Part shown: one piece after another, positions 6,987-14,456 of the stretch
How the letters are laid out: each line of letters starts with the position of its first letter
Position numbering within the stretch: the first letter of the stretch is position 1
From: Frankiales bacterium
GTDB taxonomy: Bacteria > Actinomycetota > Actinomycetes > Mycobacteriales > SCTD01
Direction of reading: 5' to 3'
Length of the DNA: 24,921 bases
Assembly: GCA_025965735.1 (NCBI GenBank)
Contig: JAOPWK010000320.1
Coordinates: forward strand, 1 to 24,921
Position numbers and translations under genes: made by a program
The notes under the pieces: generated by a model
What the model was told of the DNA's origin: nothing
Database searches by the model: none
What the model saw: the letters and a program-made list of their open reading frames with translations, nothing else

Positions 6987-7651
6987 TGCCCGCGGAGAGC
7001 GACTACACGACCTACCGGTCGGCGATGCAGGCGCTGCGGGGCGCGAGGGAGACCAGCGCGCGCGCCTTCTACGGCGGCCTGCGCCACCGCAGGCGGCGCA
7101 TCTGGATCGGCGCGAGGACCGTGCTCGACGGCGCGGAGCGCATCCACGTCCGCGAGGGCGGCGCCCTGCGGATCGGCCTCGGGTCGTTCGGCCTGTCGAG
7201 CGAGCACGACACGAGCGTGGTGCGCGTGCGCGAGGGCGCTGCCTTCCACTGCGACGGGATCGTGTCGCTGCAGCGCGGCGTGCGCGTCGTCGTCGACGGC
7301 GGCCGGCTGACGATCGGGCACGGCACCAACGTGAACGGCGTCGGCACGAAGCTCCTGTGCGCGACCGGCATCACCATCGGCGAGCACTGCACGCTCTCCT
7401 GGGACGTGCAGCTGCTCGACGACGACTTCCACGCCATCACCCTCGACGGGGTGGAGCAGCCGAGGAGCGGGCCCATCACGATCGGCGACCGCGTCTGGGT
7501 GGGCACCCGCGCGGTCGTCCTCAAAGGCGTGACCATCGGCGACGGCGCGGTCGTCGCGGCCGGCGCCGTCGTGACGAGAGACGTGCCCGCAGGCGCCGTG
7601 GTCGGCGGGGTGCCGGCGACGGTCATCGGCCGCGCCGACAGCTGGACCTAG
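6986..7651 (+). CDS. Left-handed beta-helix (hexapeptide repeat) acyltransferase
   Basis: A 221-residue protein. Residues about 105-210 contain hexapeptide repeats with recurring I/V-G-x-x turns (LTIGHGTNVNG, ITIGEHCTLS, ITIGDRVWVG, VTIGDGAVVAAGAVVTRDV), ending in the PAGAVVGGVPATVIG signature of the WbbJ/NodL/maltose O-acetyltransferase group. H149 in LLDDDFHAI matches the conserved histidine of these acetyltransferases. An N-terminal region with a basic patch (RHRRRR, 33-38) and additional beta-helix turns precedes the canonical part. The likely reaction is O-acetylation of a sugar from acetyl-CoA in the cytoplasm; the acceptor is unknown. The ATG overlaps the preceding GT2 stop as TGATG, so the two are coupled and may modify the same glycan. 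Its TAG stop shares a CTAG palindrome with the stop of the convergent gene on the other strand. Confidence 0.9.
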   Translation: MPAESDYTTYRSAMQALRGARETSARAFYGGLRHRRRRIWIGARTVLDGAERIHVREGGALRIGLGSFGLSSEHDTSVVRVREGAAFHCDGIVSLQRGVRVVVDGGRLTIGHGTNVNGVGTKLLCATGITIGEHCTLSWDVQLLDDDFHAITLDGVEQPRSGPITIGDRVWVGTRAVVLKGVTIGDGAVVAAGAVVTRDVPAGAVVGGVPATVIGRADSWT

Positions 7652-9372
7652 CCCAGCTCGAGGAGCCGCTCCCGCGGCGCCAGCGCGTACCAGGCGGTCA
7701 CGCCGCCGGTGGTCTCGTCCGGGCCGCGGCCGAGGACGTAGGTCACCACCCGCACGACGTCGTCTGCCCCCGGCCGGTCCGCCACCAGCACCGACTCCGC
7801 ACCGAGCTGCTCCATCTCCCGCAGCAGCGCCTCGCGGACCTGCGGCGCGACCTCGCCCAGCCGTCCGCGCGGCGCCGGGGACACGACCCGCTCCCAGTTC
7901 GTGATGCCGCCGGCGAAGGTGCCCCGCCCGTCCGGCCGGGGCGTGTACGCGTAACCGCCGACCGACCGGTAGCGGAACCCGGCCTGCGCCTGCCAGAGCA
8001 TCGGCGCGCTGCCCGGGAAGCGCGGCACCGGGTAGGTCAGCGCGAGCGACCCCTCCGGCACGGCCTGCACCGCCTCCGACGAGAAGTAGGGCGGCGCATC
8101 GGCCTCCTCGTAGGAGTAGGGCCAGTCCGGCACGAGCGGGACGACGCACAGCAGCGCAACGGGGAGGGCGACCGCCGGCCGCAGTCGGCCGGACGCGTGC
8201 ATCCGGTCCAGCCCGACGGCGAGCACCAGCGCGGCGAGCAGCACGACGTAGAGGCTGTACCGGACCGCCACCATGTTGTGCAGCACCGGCAGGTGCGTGA
8301 ACAGCAGGTACGGCAACGGCACCCCGGTCTCGCTGCCCGCGACGTGCAGCCGCTCCCCCAGCGACAGCACCCAGGCGACGAGCCCGACCACCGACGCCCA
8401 GCGCACGACAGGCACCGACCGGAAGCGCCAGGCCAGCACGACGAGCAGCACGACCAGGGGCAGCCCGAGGTAGCTGCCGTTCTCGCTGTCGTTGCCGCCC
8501 CAGGTGAGGGTCGCGTCGGTGCCGAGGGCCTGGTGGATCGTCGGCACCACACCGCCGAGCAGGTCGGCGGCGAAGCGCGAGGTGTCCTGCACCGACCCGG
8601 TGATCCGCTGCTCGCCGAAGAACTGCACCGACAGCGGCCAGGCCGCCAGCACGCTCAGCACCCCGGCAGCGGTGGCCAGGCCGACAGCGGCGTGCCGCAC
8701 CCGCGCGCGCACCAGGGCGCGGTGCTGCACCGCGAGCACGACCGTGCCGACCAGCGCGACGACGAAGGTCGACGCGAGCACCTCCTCGGTGATGAGCAGC
8801 TGGGCGAGGGCGACGAGCCCGAGCAGCAGCCCGACGACGACCGGCCGCCGCGACTGCCGGACGAGCAGCTCGTGCGCGAGCAGCAGCACCAGCGGCGGCA
8901 GCAGCACCAGCGACAGGTTCAGGTGGCCCGTGCCCTGCGCGACGAGGTACGGGCTGAAGCCGTAGAGCAGCCCCGCGGCGAAGCGCGCCCAGCCCCAGGT
9001 GACGAAGCGGCCGGTGGCCAGCCACATGGTGGTGGCCGAGCCGGCGAACGACAGCACCGCGAGCAGCGTGTGCGAGGCGAGCACGCCCGCCGTCGCCGTG
9101 ACCGGCCACATCAGCAGCGCGGGCAGCGGCAGCGAGGTGTTCCACATGAGGTTCACGCCGTCGGGTGCGACGAGGTGTTGGCTGAACCACGGCGAGCGGC
9201 CGGAGCCGACGGCGTACGGCGTCCAGCCGAGGAACCAGTCGTGCTGGGGCGCGTCGCGGCAGCTGCACGTCGTGGTGGTCGTCAGCGAGCGGAAGGCGGG
9301 CAGGTGCCCGAGCACGGCCAGCACCAGGTACGTCACCGGCGCGGCGAGCCGTGACGTCAGCGGACCCGCCAC
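7648..9372 (-). CDS. Polytopic membrane protein, GT-C glycosyltransferase-like
   Basis: A 574-residue protein, mostly hydrophobic with about ten membrane segments. After the first segment comes an extracytoplasmic loop with QHDWFLGWTPYAVGSG and APDGVNLMWNTSLPL; an acidic residue in this first loop followed by the P-x-G-x-N-L pattern is typical of bacterial GT-C-like membrane proteins that may use polyprenol-phosphate sugars. After the last segment (PVALLCVVPLVPDWPYS) is a soluble outer domain with YPVPRFPGSAPMLWQAQAG and a C-terminal region ending APRERLLELG. No precise family name can be given. The chosen GTG start at 9372 overlaps the end of the upstream 699-residue gene by 16 nt and lacks a clear Shine-Dalgarno; the GTG at 9336 is an alternative. 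It probably shares a transcript with that gene and could act in periplasmic-side glycan decoration (inference). Confidence 0.8.
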   Translation of the reverse strand: MAGPLTSRLAAPVTYLVLAVLGHLPAFRSLTTTTTCSCRDAPQHDWFLGWTPYAVGSGRSPWFSQHLVAPDGVNLMWNTSLPLPALLMWPVTATAGVLASHTLLAVLSFAGSATTMWLATGRFVTWGWARFAAGLLYGFSPYLVAQGTGHLNLSLVLLPPLVLLLAHELLVRQSRRPVVVGLLLGLVALAQLLITEEVLASTFVVALVGTVVLAVQHRALVRARVRHAAVGLATAAGVLSVLAAWPLSVQFFGEQRITGSVQDTSRFAADLLGGVVPTIHQALGTDATLTWGGNDSENGSYLGLPLVVLLVVLAWRFRSVPVVRWASVVGLVAWVLSLGERLHVAGSETGVPLPYLLFTHLPVLHNMVAVRYSLYVVLLAALVLAVGLDRMHASGRLRPAVALPVALLCVVPLVPDWPYSYEEADAPPYFSSEAVQAVPEGSLALTYPVPRFPGSAPMLWQAQAGFRYRSVGGYAYTPRPDGRGTFAGGITNWERVVSPAPRGRLGEVAPQVREALLREMEQLGAESVLVADRPGADDVVRVVTYVLGRGPDETTGGVTAWYALAPRERLLELG

Positions 9373-11456
9373 ACCGACACGTGCACCGGGACCTCGCGCG
9401 CCTCGTCCGGTCGCTCCTCGTTGCTCTCCTCCCACATCGGGAGGGTCAGCTCCTCGTCCAGGACGGGCTGCACCGACGCCGGGTCGATGCCGGCCGGGAG
9501 CTCGCCCTTGTCGGCGACGACGAAGAGCGGCTGGCCGGCGAAGCGCTCCCGGTAGCGCTCGATCACGGTGCGCCGGGCGTTGCCGTCGAGCTCCATCGAG
9601 GCGTTGCTCGGCAGCAGCGCCGACAGCTGCCCGTGCTGCAGCCACAGCGGCGTGGCGAACAGCTGCGTCACGGACGCGCAGCAGCCCTGGTCCACCTCCC
9701 ACAGGTAGACGCCGTCCTCGCCCTGGGCGAGGTCGGCCAGCTTCTGGCTGAGGGCGAACGACCCCTTCCACTCGTCGTGCGCGCGCAGCGGCAGCGACTG
9801 CGACAGGAAGAACGCGAGCAGTCCGGCCAGGGCCGCGACGGCGGGGACCGCGGTGACAAGCCTGCCCTTGTAGCGCCACACGACGAAGAAGGCCAGAGCC
9901 AGGGCCACGAGCACGACGACGCCCGGCAGCACGGTCGGCACGTAGCGCCGGGTCCACCACAGCATCCGGGTGGAGTTGCTCGCGGTGAACCCGTACACGG
10001 CGAGGATCGGCAGCGTCGGCAGGACGAGCGCCCACACCGACGCGTGCCACCGCCGGACCGCGACCACCGTCAGGCCGAGCACCATCAGCGCGAACCCGGG
10101 CAGGCTGATGAACCACGACAGCCGCCGCATGATCTGCTCGTCGAAGGAGCGGATCGAGCCCTGGTCGTTGTAGGTGAAGTAGTCGGCGCCGAAGAGCCGT
10201 GGCCGCAGGAAGCCCAGCGCCAGCAGGCCGACCGCGCCGGCGACGACGAGCAGTCCGAGCACGACCTGCGGCCGCCGTTCGTGCAGCGCGTCCGCGACAC
10301 GGTGCAGCGGCAGCAGCCGCAGCACGAGGGCCAGCGCGAACGACCCGCCGATCGCGAGGGCGAGCAGCGGCAACGACGGGATGCTGTTGGCGTTCGAGTA
10401 CGCCAGCGCGAGGTCGTACGCCTGCAGCAGCGCGTGCGGCGTCACGACGGCGAGGCCACCCAGGAACCACGTCGCGCGCGCGTCCCACCGCCGCAGGCTC
10501 AGCAGCGCGGCGCCGACCGCGGTGGCGAGCAGCACGAGCAGGACGCCGTCCGCGCGGTTGAGCCAGGCGACGCCGACCAGAAGACCGGACAGCCCGGCCG
10601 CAGGCCGCCAGCCGGTCTGCAACGCGACGACGACGCCGAGCAGCGCGCCGACGTACAGCGCCTGCGCGAACACCTCCGTCGTCGGGAACCGCGCCTGCCA
10701 GACCTGCAGCATGTTCGTCGCGAGCAGCAGACCGCCGGCGCCGGCGGCGACGAGGCCACCGGTGGAGCCGAGCAGGCGCGTGCCTGCGCGGCGCAGCGCG
10801 GCGCACAGCGCCAGCACCGACAGCACCCCCATCAGCGGCACCGTGGCGAGCAGTGCAGAGCGCCCGCCGAGGTCGTACGACGTCGCCAGCAGGGCCGGCC
10901 ACAGGTGGTAGAACTGCGGAACGATCAAGCCGGTCGAGGCGTCGCGGACCCACACCCCCGCGAACCGCGCTCCCGGCGACGTGAGCTGCACGGGGAACGT
11001 CGGGTCCAGCGCCGCCGTGGCCAGCACCGGGTCCACGAAGGAGTAGTCCCCGGTCTGCGAGATGGCGATCGCGTGCGAGACGTAGCCGCCCGGGTCCTTG
11101 TCGGCGACGCCGTACGAGAAGCCCGGGAAGGTGAGCGCAGCGGCCACGGCTGCGCAGGCCAGCGCGACACCGACGGCCGGGAGGTCAGCCACGAGCCGGA
11201 CGCCGGCCCGTCGGGCGAGGACGGCGGCCCCGCCGCCGAGCGGCACGACGGCCAGCAGCGTCACCCCCAGGACGGCGGGCGCGGAGTGCTGGCCGAGGTG
11301 CGCCAGAGCCAGCGAGGACCAGGCGAGCAGCGCGACCAGCAGCAGAGCTCCCCCGGACAGCAGGTCCAGCGCGCTCAGCGCACGGCCGCCCGCGGGGGGC
11401 TGCTGCGACGTCCCGGTGGCCGCGCTCGCAGCCGGACCGGCGAGCGTCGACGTCAC
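9357..11456 (-). CDS. Large polytopic membrane protein, GT39/GT-C-like
   Basis: A 699-residue protein with a 30-residue hydrophilic N-terminus, about 12 hydrophobic segments and a soluble C-terminal domain of about 150 residues. The first extracytoplasmic loop contains ADKDPGGYVSHAIAIS (118-133), whose D121 lies where GT-C enzymes such as ArnT and PMT keep their catalytic aspartate. Later landmarks are QFYHLWPALLATSYDLGG, VAWLNRADG, a loop with DYFTYNDQGSI, and WWTRRYVP before the last membrane segments. The outer domain has a CC pair in EVDQGCCASVTQ. Such proteins move sugars from polyprenol-phosphate carriers to acceptors outside the membrane; specificity is unknown. The GTG start at 11456 has no Shine-Dalgarno and lies 6 nt downstream of TAGGGT, so the mRNA is probably leaderless. 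It is divergent from the export operon across 69 bp and is followed by an overlapping, similar membrane-protein gene. Confidence 0.82.
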   Translation of the reverse strand: MTSTLAGPAASAATGTSQQPPAGGRALSALDLLSGGALLLVALLAWSSLALAHLGQHSAPAVLGVTLLAVVPLGGGAAVLARRAGVRLVADLPAVGVALACAAVAAALTFPGFSYGVADKDPGGYVSHAIAISQTGDYSFVDPVLATAALDPTFPVQLTSPGARFAGVWVRDASTGLIVPQFYHLWPALLATSYDLGGRSALLATVPLMGVLSVLALCAALRRAGTRLLGSTGGLVAAGAGGLLLATNMLQVWQARFPTTEVFAQALYVGALLGVVVALQTGWRPAAGLSGLLVGVAWLNRADGVLLVLLATAVGAALLSLRRWDARATWFLGGLAVVTPHALLQAYDLALAYSNANSIPSLPLLALAIGGSFALALVLRLLPLHRVADALHERRPQVVLGLLVVAGAVGLLALGFLRPRLFGADYFTYNDQGSIRSFDEQIMRRLSWFISLPGFALMVLGLTVVAVRRWHASVWALVLPTLPILAVYGFTASNSTRMLWWTRRYVPTVLPGVVVLVALALAFFVVWRYKGRLVTAVPAVAALAGLLAFFLSQSLPLRAHDEWKGSFALSQKLADLAQGEDGVYLWEVDQGCCASVTQLFATPLWLQHGQLSALLPSNASMELDGNARRTVIERYRERFAGQPLFVVADKGELPAGIDPASVQPVLDEELTLPMWEESNEERPDEAREVPVHVSVWRVR

Positions 11457-11462
11457 CGCGCC

Positions 11463-11468
11463 ACCCTA
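11463..11468 (-). promoter_or_regulatory. Leaderless promoter -10 box for the 699-residue membrane protein
   Basis: On the minus strand TAGGGT (bases 11468 to 11463) ends 6 nt before the GTG at 11456, with no Shine-Dalgarno between. It lies in the 69-bp divergent region shared with the export operon. Confidence 0.55.
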
Positions 11469-11512
11469 ACGGCGGCGTCACCGTCTCCCAGGGCCGGCGA
11501 AGGCCCACGCCC

Positions 11513-11518
11513 TAGGCT
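11513..11518 (+). promoter_or_regulatory. Leaderless promoter -10 box for the export operon
   Basis: TAGGCT ends 7 nt before the GTG at 11526. The intervening GACCGCC is no ribosome binding site, and nothing upstream resembles one. This would be the main promoter for the seven-gene run to 19334. No clear -35 is seen. Confidence 0.55.
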
Positions 11519-11525
11519 GACCGCC

Positions 11526-12410
11526 GTGTCCGCCCCCGCCCTCGCAGCCGATCGCGCCGCGCTCGCGAGCGCACGCGCGAGCGCCCAGGGGCGCATCCGG
11601 TGGGACCTGCTGAGGCAGCTGGTGAGCAAGGACCTGAAGGTCAAGTACCAAGGGTCCGCGCTCGGGTTCGTGTGGAGCCTGGCGAACCCGCTGTTCATGC
11701 TCGGCATCTACTACGTGATCTTCACCTACGTCTTCGACGCCGGCGTGCCGGACTACCACGTCTACCTGATGGCGGGGCTGCTCGCCTTCACCGCCTTCAG
11801 CCAGGGCGTCGGCAACGCCTCCACCAGCGTCGTCGGCAACGCCGGACTGGTGAAGAAGGTCCGCTTCCCGCTGGCCGTCCTGCCGCTGGCCGGAGTCGGC
11901 TTCGCGATGGTGCAGCTCGCCCTCCAGCTGCCGGTGCTGCTCGTCATCGCGCTGCTCAGCGGTATCAGCTTCTTCGGGCCGCAGTTCCTGCTCCTCGTCC
12001 CGGCGCTCGGCCTGCTGCTGGTCCTCACCATCGCGCTGGGCACGATCGCCAGCGCCCTGAACGTCCGCTACCGCGACACCAGCCACTTCGTCGAGATCTT
12101 CATGCTGGTCTGGTTCTGGACGAACCCGATCCTCTACCCGGTGGGACTGGTCAAGGACCAGCTCGGTGACCTGTTCTGGGTCTACTTCCTCAACCCCACG
12201 GCGACGATCGTGGCGACGGTGCAGCGCGCGGTGTACGTGGAGGCCACGCCGATCGGCGACGACGGTCGGCCGGTCCAGGTCCTCGCCGACCCGGGCTATC
12301 TGTTCTACCTGCGCAACCTGGCCCTCGGCTTCCTCGTCGCCGGGCTGCTGCTCCTGCTGGCCCGCCGGGTCTTCCGCCGGTACCAGGTCGACTTCGCGGA
12401 AGACCTGTAG
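11526..12410 (+). CDS. ABC-2 type polysaccharide export permease (Wzm-like)
   Basis: A 294-residue inner-membrane permease with about six membrane spans. The family entry motif is LVSKDLKVKYQGSALGFVW (32-50) followed by ANPLFML, which matches the cytoplasmic interface helix and first span of Wzm/TagG/RfbA transporters. The block NAGLVKKVRFPLAVLPLA (105-122) is equally characteristic. Near the C-terminus an outside loop (VEATPIGDDGRPVQVL) precedes the final span. Role: forms the membrane channel that exports a complete lipid-linked polysaccharide, powered by the ATPase encoded 25 nt downstream. The GTG at 11526 is chosen because the open frame further upstream is antisense to the neighbouring membrane-protein gene, and a TAGGCT -10 box sits 7 nt before it. 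It is the first gene of the operon, so its promoter probably sets expression of the whole export system. Confidence 0.92.
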   Translation: MSAPALAADRAALASARASAQGRIRWDLLRQLVSKDLKVKYQGSALGFVWSLANPLFMLGIYYVIFTYVFDAGVPDYHVYLMAGLLAFTAFSQGVGNASTSVVGNAGLVKKVRFPLAVLPLAGVGFAMVQLALQLPVLLVIALLSGISFFGPQFLLLVPALGLLLVLTIALGTIASALNVRYRDTSHFVEIFMLVWFWTNPILYPVGLVKDQLGDLFWVYFLNPTATIVATVQRAVYVEATPIGDDGRPVQVLADPGYLFYLRNLALGFLVAGLLLLLARRVFRRYQVDFAEDL

Positions 12411-12435
12411 TGCTTCCCCACGGCGGGGGCTCCGC

Positions 12436-13641
12436 GTGAGCAGGCGTGCCGTCATCGAGGCACGGGGTGTCAGCAAGCGGTTCGTCTCGCACAGCAGCAG
12501 GGCGACCCAGCTCAAAGAGCGCTTCGTGAAGGGCCTCACGACGAGGGACCGCGGCCCCAGCGAGGAGTTCTGGGCGCTGCGCGACGTCGACGTCGTCGTC
12601 GGCGAGGGCGAGACCGTCGGGCTCATCGGCCCCAACGGCGCCGGCAAGTCCACGCTGCTCAAGGTGCTGGCCGGCATCCTGCGGCCGACCTCGGGCGAGG
12701 TCGAGGTGCAGGGGCGCATCGCCTCGCTGCTCGAGCTCGGAGCGGGCTTCAACGGCGAGCTGACCGGCCGGGAGAACGTCTACCTGAACGCCGCGCTGCT
12801 CGGGCTCCCGCGCCGCGAGGTCGACGGGCTGCTCGAGTCGATCGTGGACTTCTCCGAGCAGGCCCCGCGCATCGACGACCCGGTCAAGCACTACAGCTCC
12901 GGCGAGTACGTGAAGCTCGCCTTCTCCATCGCGGTGCACGTCGACCCGGACGTGCTCCTCGTCGACGAGGTGCTCGCCGTCGGCGACGAGGCCTTCGCCC
13001 GCAAGTGCCTGGCGAAGATCGAGCAGTTCCAGCAGGACGGCAGGACCATCCTGTTCGTCACGCACTCGCTCGACCTGGTCACGCAGCTCTGCACGCGCGG
13101 CGTCGTGGTGGACCACGGACGGGTGCAGTACGACGGCGACCCGGCCTTCGCCGTGGGCACGCTGCGCAAGATCCTGGGCACGGACCGGCCCGTCGGCGAG
13201 CCGTCCGGGCCGGCCGAGAAGGGCGGCGTGGTGGTGCACGCAGCGCACGTCTCGGCGTCCGCCGGCGGCCCCGCGCGCGGCCGCTTCGCCGCCGGGGAGC
13301 CGTTCCACCTGCGGGTCGAGTGCGAAGTGCTGCCCTCTCGCGAGGTCTACCCCGGTGAGGTCGGCGCCGTGGTCATGGGCGCCGGCGACATCCCGGTCTG
13401 GTCGATGCGCACGTCCAAGGGGCACGGCCTGCCAGCCGAGCCCGGCCGGTACCTCGTCGACTTCGCGGTGGACGCCGTCCCGCCGCTGAACGGCGCCTTC
13501 GTCGTGGGCGTGCAGGTCGACCACGCCGAGACGGGCCTGCCTCTCACCGCCCGCCGCTTCGACGACGCCGTCTGGGTCGAGACCGGCGACCTGCCCGGTC
13601 TTCTCGCCGTCCCCGCCACAACGACGGTGACCCGCGCATGA
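12436..13641 (+). CDS. Polysaccharide ABC exporter ATPase with C-terminal glycan-binding domain (Wzt-like)
   Basis: A 401-residue protein. The nucleotide-binding domain (about 1-248) has Walker A GPNGAGKS (65-72), signature YSSGEYVKLAFS (153-164, E in place of the usual M/Q after SSG), Walker B DVLLVDE (172-178) with the AVGDEAF block, and the H-loop FVTHS (H210). It is followed by a separate domain (about 262-385) with VYPGEVGAVVMGAG, PAEPGRYLVDFAVDAVPPL and a final DDAVWVE, the pattern of the Wzt C-terminal carbohydrate-binding domain. In E. coli O9a-type systems that domain recognises the modified non-reducing end of the finished chain. Pure TagH or early-coupled exporters lack it, so its presence suggests the exporter reads its substrate. 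GTG at 12436 is preceded by GGGGG as a weak ribosome binding site. The stop overlaps the next gene as ATGA, coupling it to the methyltransferase. Confidence 0.93.
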   Translation: MSRRAVIEARGVSKRFVSHSSRATQLKERFVKGLTTRDRGPSEEFWALRDVDVVVGEGETVGLIGPNGAGKSTLLKVLAGILRPTSGEVEVQGRIASLLELGAGFNGELTGRENVYLNAALLGLPRREVDGLLESIVDFSEQAPRIDDPVKHYSSGEYVKLAFSIAVHVDPDVLLVDEVLAVGDEAFARKCLAKIEQFQQDGRTILFVTHSLDLVTQLCTRGVVVDHGRVQYDGDPAFAVGTLRKILGTDRPVGEPSGPAEKGGVVVHAAHVSASAGGPARGRFAAGEPFHLRVECEVLPSREVYPGEVGAVVMGAGDIPVWSMRTSKGHGLPAEPGRYLVDFAVDAVPPLNGAFVVGVQVDHAETGLPLTARRFDDAVWVETGDLPGLLAVPATTTVTRA

Positions 13642-14456
13642 CGCGCCTCGAGAGCGACTACTACGCCTACATGGGCTATGACCCTGAGCACGCGAAGTCG
13701 GGCCTGTCGCACTACGTGCCGCTGTTCGCGAAGGGGCCGGTCCTCGAGCTGGCCTGCGGCCGCGGTGAGTTCCTGTCGCTGCTGCGCGAGGCAGGCGTGG
13801 AGGCCGAGGGCATCGACCTGGACGAGGGCATGGTGCAGGCGGCCACGGCTGCGGGGCACGACGTGCAGCTGGCGGACGCGCTCACCGGTCTGCGCAGCCG
13901 GGCCGACGGCAGCGCGCAGGGCGTCTTCTCCGCGCACTTCGTCGAGCACCTCGAGCCGGACGCGCTGGAGGACGTGGTCGTCGAGTCCGCTCGCGTGCTC
14001 GCGCCTGGCGGTGTCTTCGTCGCCGCGACGCCCAACGCCGCCTGCCTGTCCGTCCAGGGGTACGACTTCTGGCGCGACCCCACGCACGTGCGCTTCTACG
14101 ACCCGCGCCTGCTGGCCTTCTACTGCGCGAAGGCCGGGCTCGAGGTCGTGGAGACCGGCGCGAACCCGCGCAACCACGGCGGTCCGCCGCCTGGCGCACT
14201 GCCCCGGGGCGCGCGCGTCGACCCCACCCTGCACCCGGACATCGTCCAAGCCGTCCAGCGCCTCAGCAGGGACGCCAAGAAGCGGGTGCCCGACGCCGAC
14301 TCCCCGTGGCACGCGCTCGGGCACTTCCTCGCGCTGCTCGACGAGCGCCTGCGCGCGACGCAGCAGGAGCTGGCCGACCTGCACCAGTCCTACGCAGAGC
14401 TGCTCGGGCAGCTGTACCCGCCGAACGAGGTCTACGTGGTCGCCCGTGCGGTCTGA
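13638..14456 (+). CDS. SAM methyltransferase resembling O-antigen chain terminator WbdD
   Basis: A 272-residue cytoplasmic enzyme. Motif I is VLELACGRGEFLSLL (35-49), then AEGIDLDEGMV (56-66), which closely follows the WbdD-type pattern (CGRGE..., G-D-L-D-E-G-M). HFVEHLEPDAL (100-110), VFVAATPNA (126-134) and YDFWRDPTHVRFYDP (142-156) complete it; the WRDPTHVR block is characteristic of this group. The C-terminal region has a short predicted coiled coil (about 228-262, DERLRATQQELADLHQSYAE). WbdD also carries a kinase domain and a long coiled-coil ruler; neither is present, so this would be a methyl-only terminator if the role holds. It starts with an ATGA overlap on the Wzt-like gene and itself overlaps the next GT by 11 nt. 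Proposed role (inference): methylate the non-reducing end of the polymer to stop growth and mark it for export. Alternative: internal sugar O-methylation. Confidence 0.87.
   Translation: MTRLESDYYAYMGYDPEHAKSGLSHYVPLFAKGPVLELACGRGEFLSLLREAGVEAEGIDLDEGMVQAATAAGHDVQLADALTGLRSRADGSAQGVFSAHFVEHLEPDALEDVVVESARVLAPGGVFVAATPNAACLSVQGYDFWRDPTHVRFYDPRLLAFYCAKAGLEVVETGANPRNHGGPPPGALPRGARVDPTLHPDIVQAVQRLSRDAKKRVPDADSPWHALGHFLALLDERLRATQQELADLHQSYAELLGQLYPPNEVYVVARAV

Noticed and set aside
9352..9359. TGACGTCA palindrome at the junction of the two GT-C-like genes
   Set aside because: It is an 8-bp palindrome inside coding overlap and can arise from stop-codon context; no second site or promoter nearby.
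9351..11525. Plus-strand open frame running into the Wzm-like permease
   Set aside because: Antisense to the 699-residue membrane protein; the permease family homology starts only after 11526, where a leaderless promoter and GTG are present.
14446..14456. Possible frameshift between the WbdD-like methyltransferase and the GT2
   Set aside because: Both proteins have complete family ends; the 11-nt overlap with a GTG start is ordinary operon coupling.
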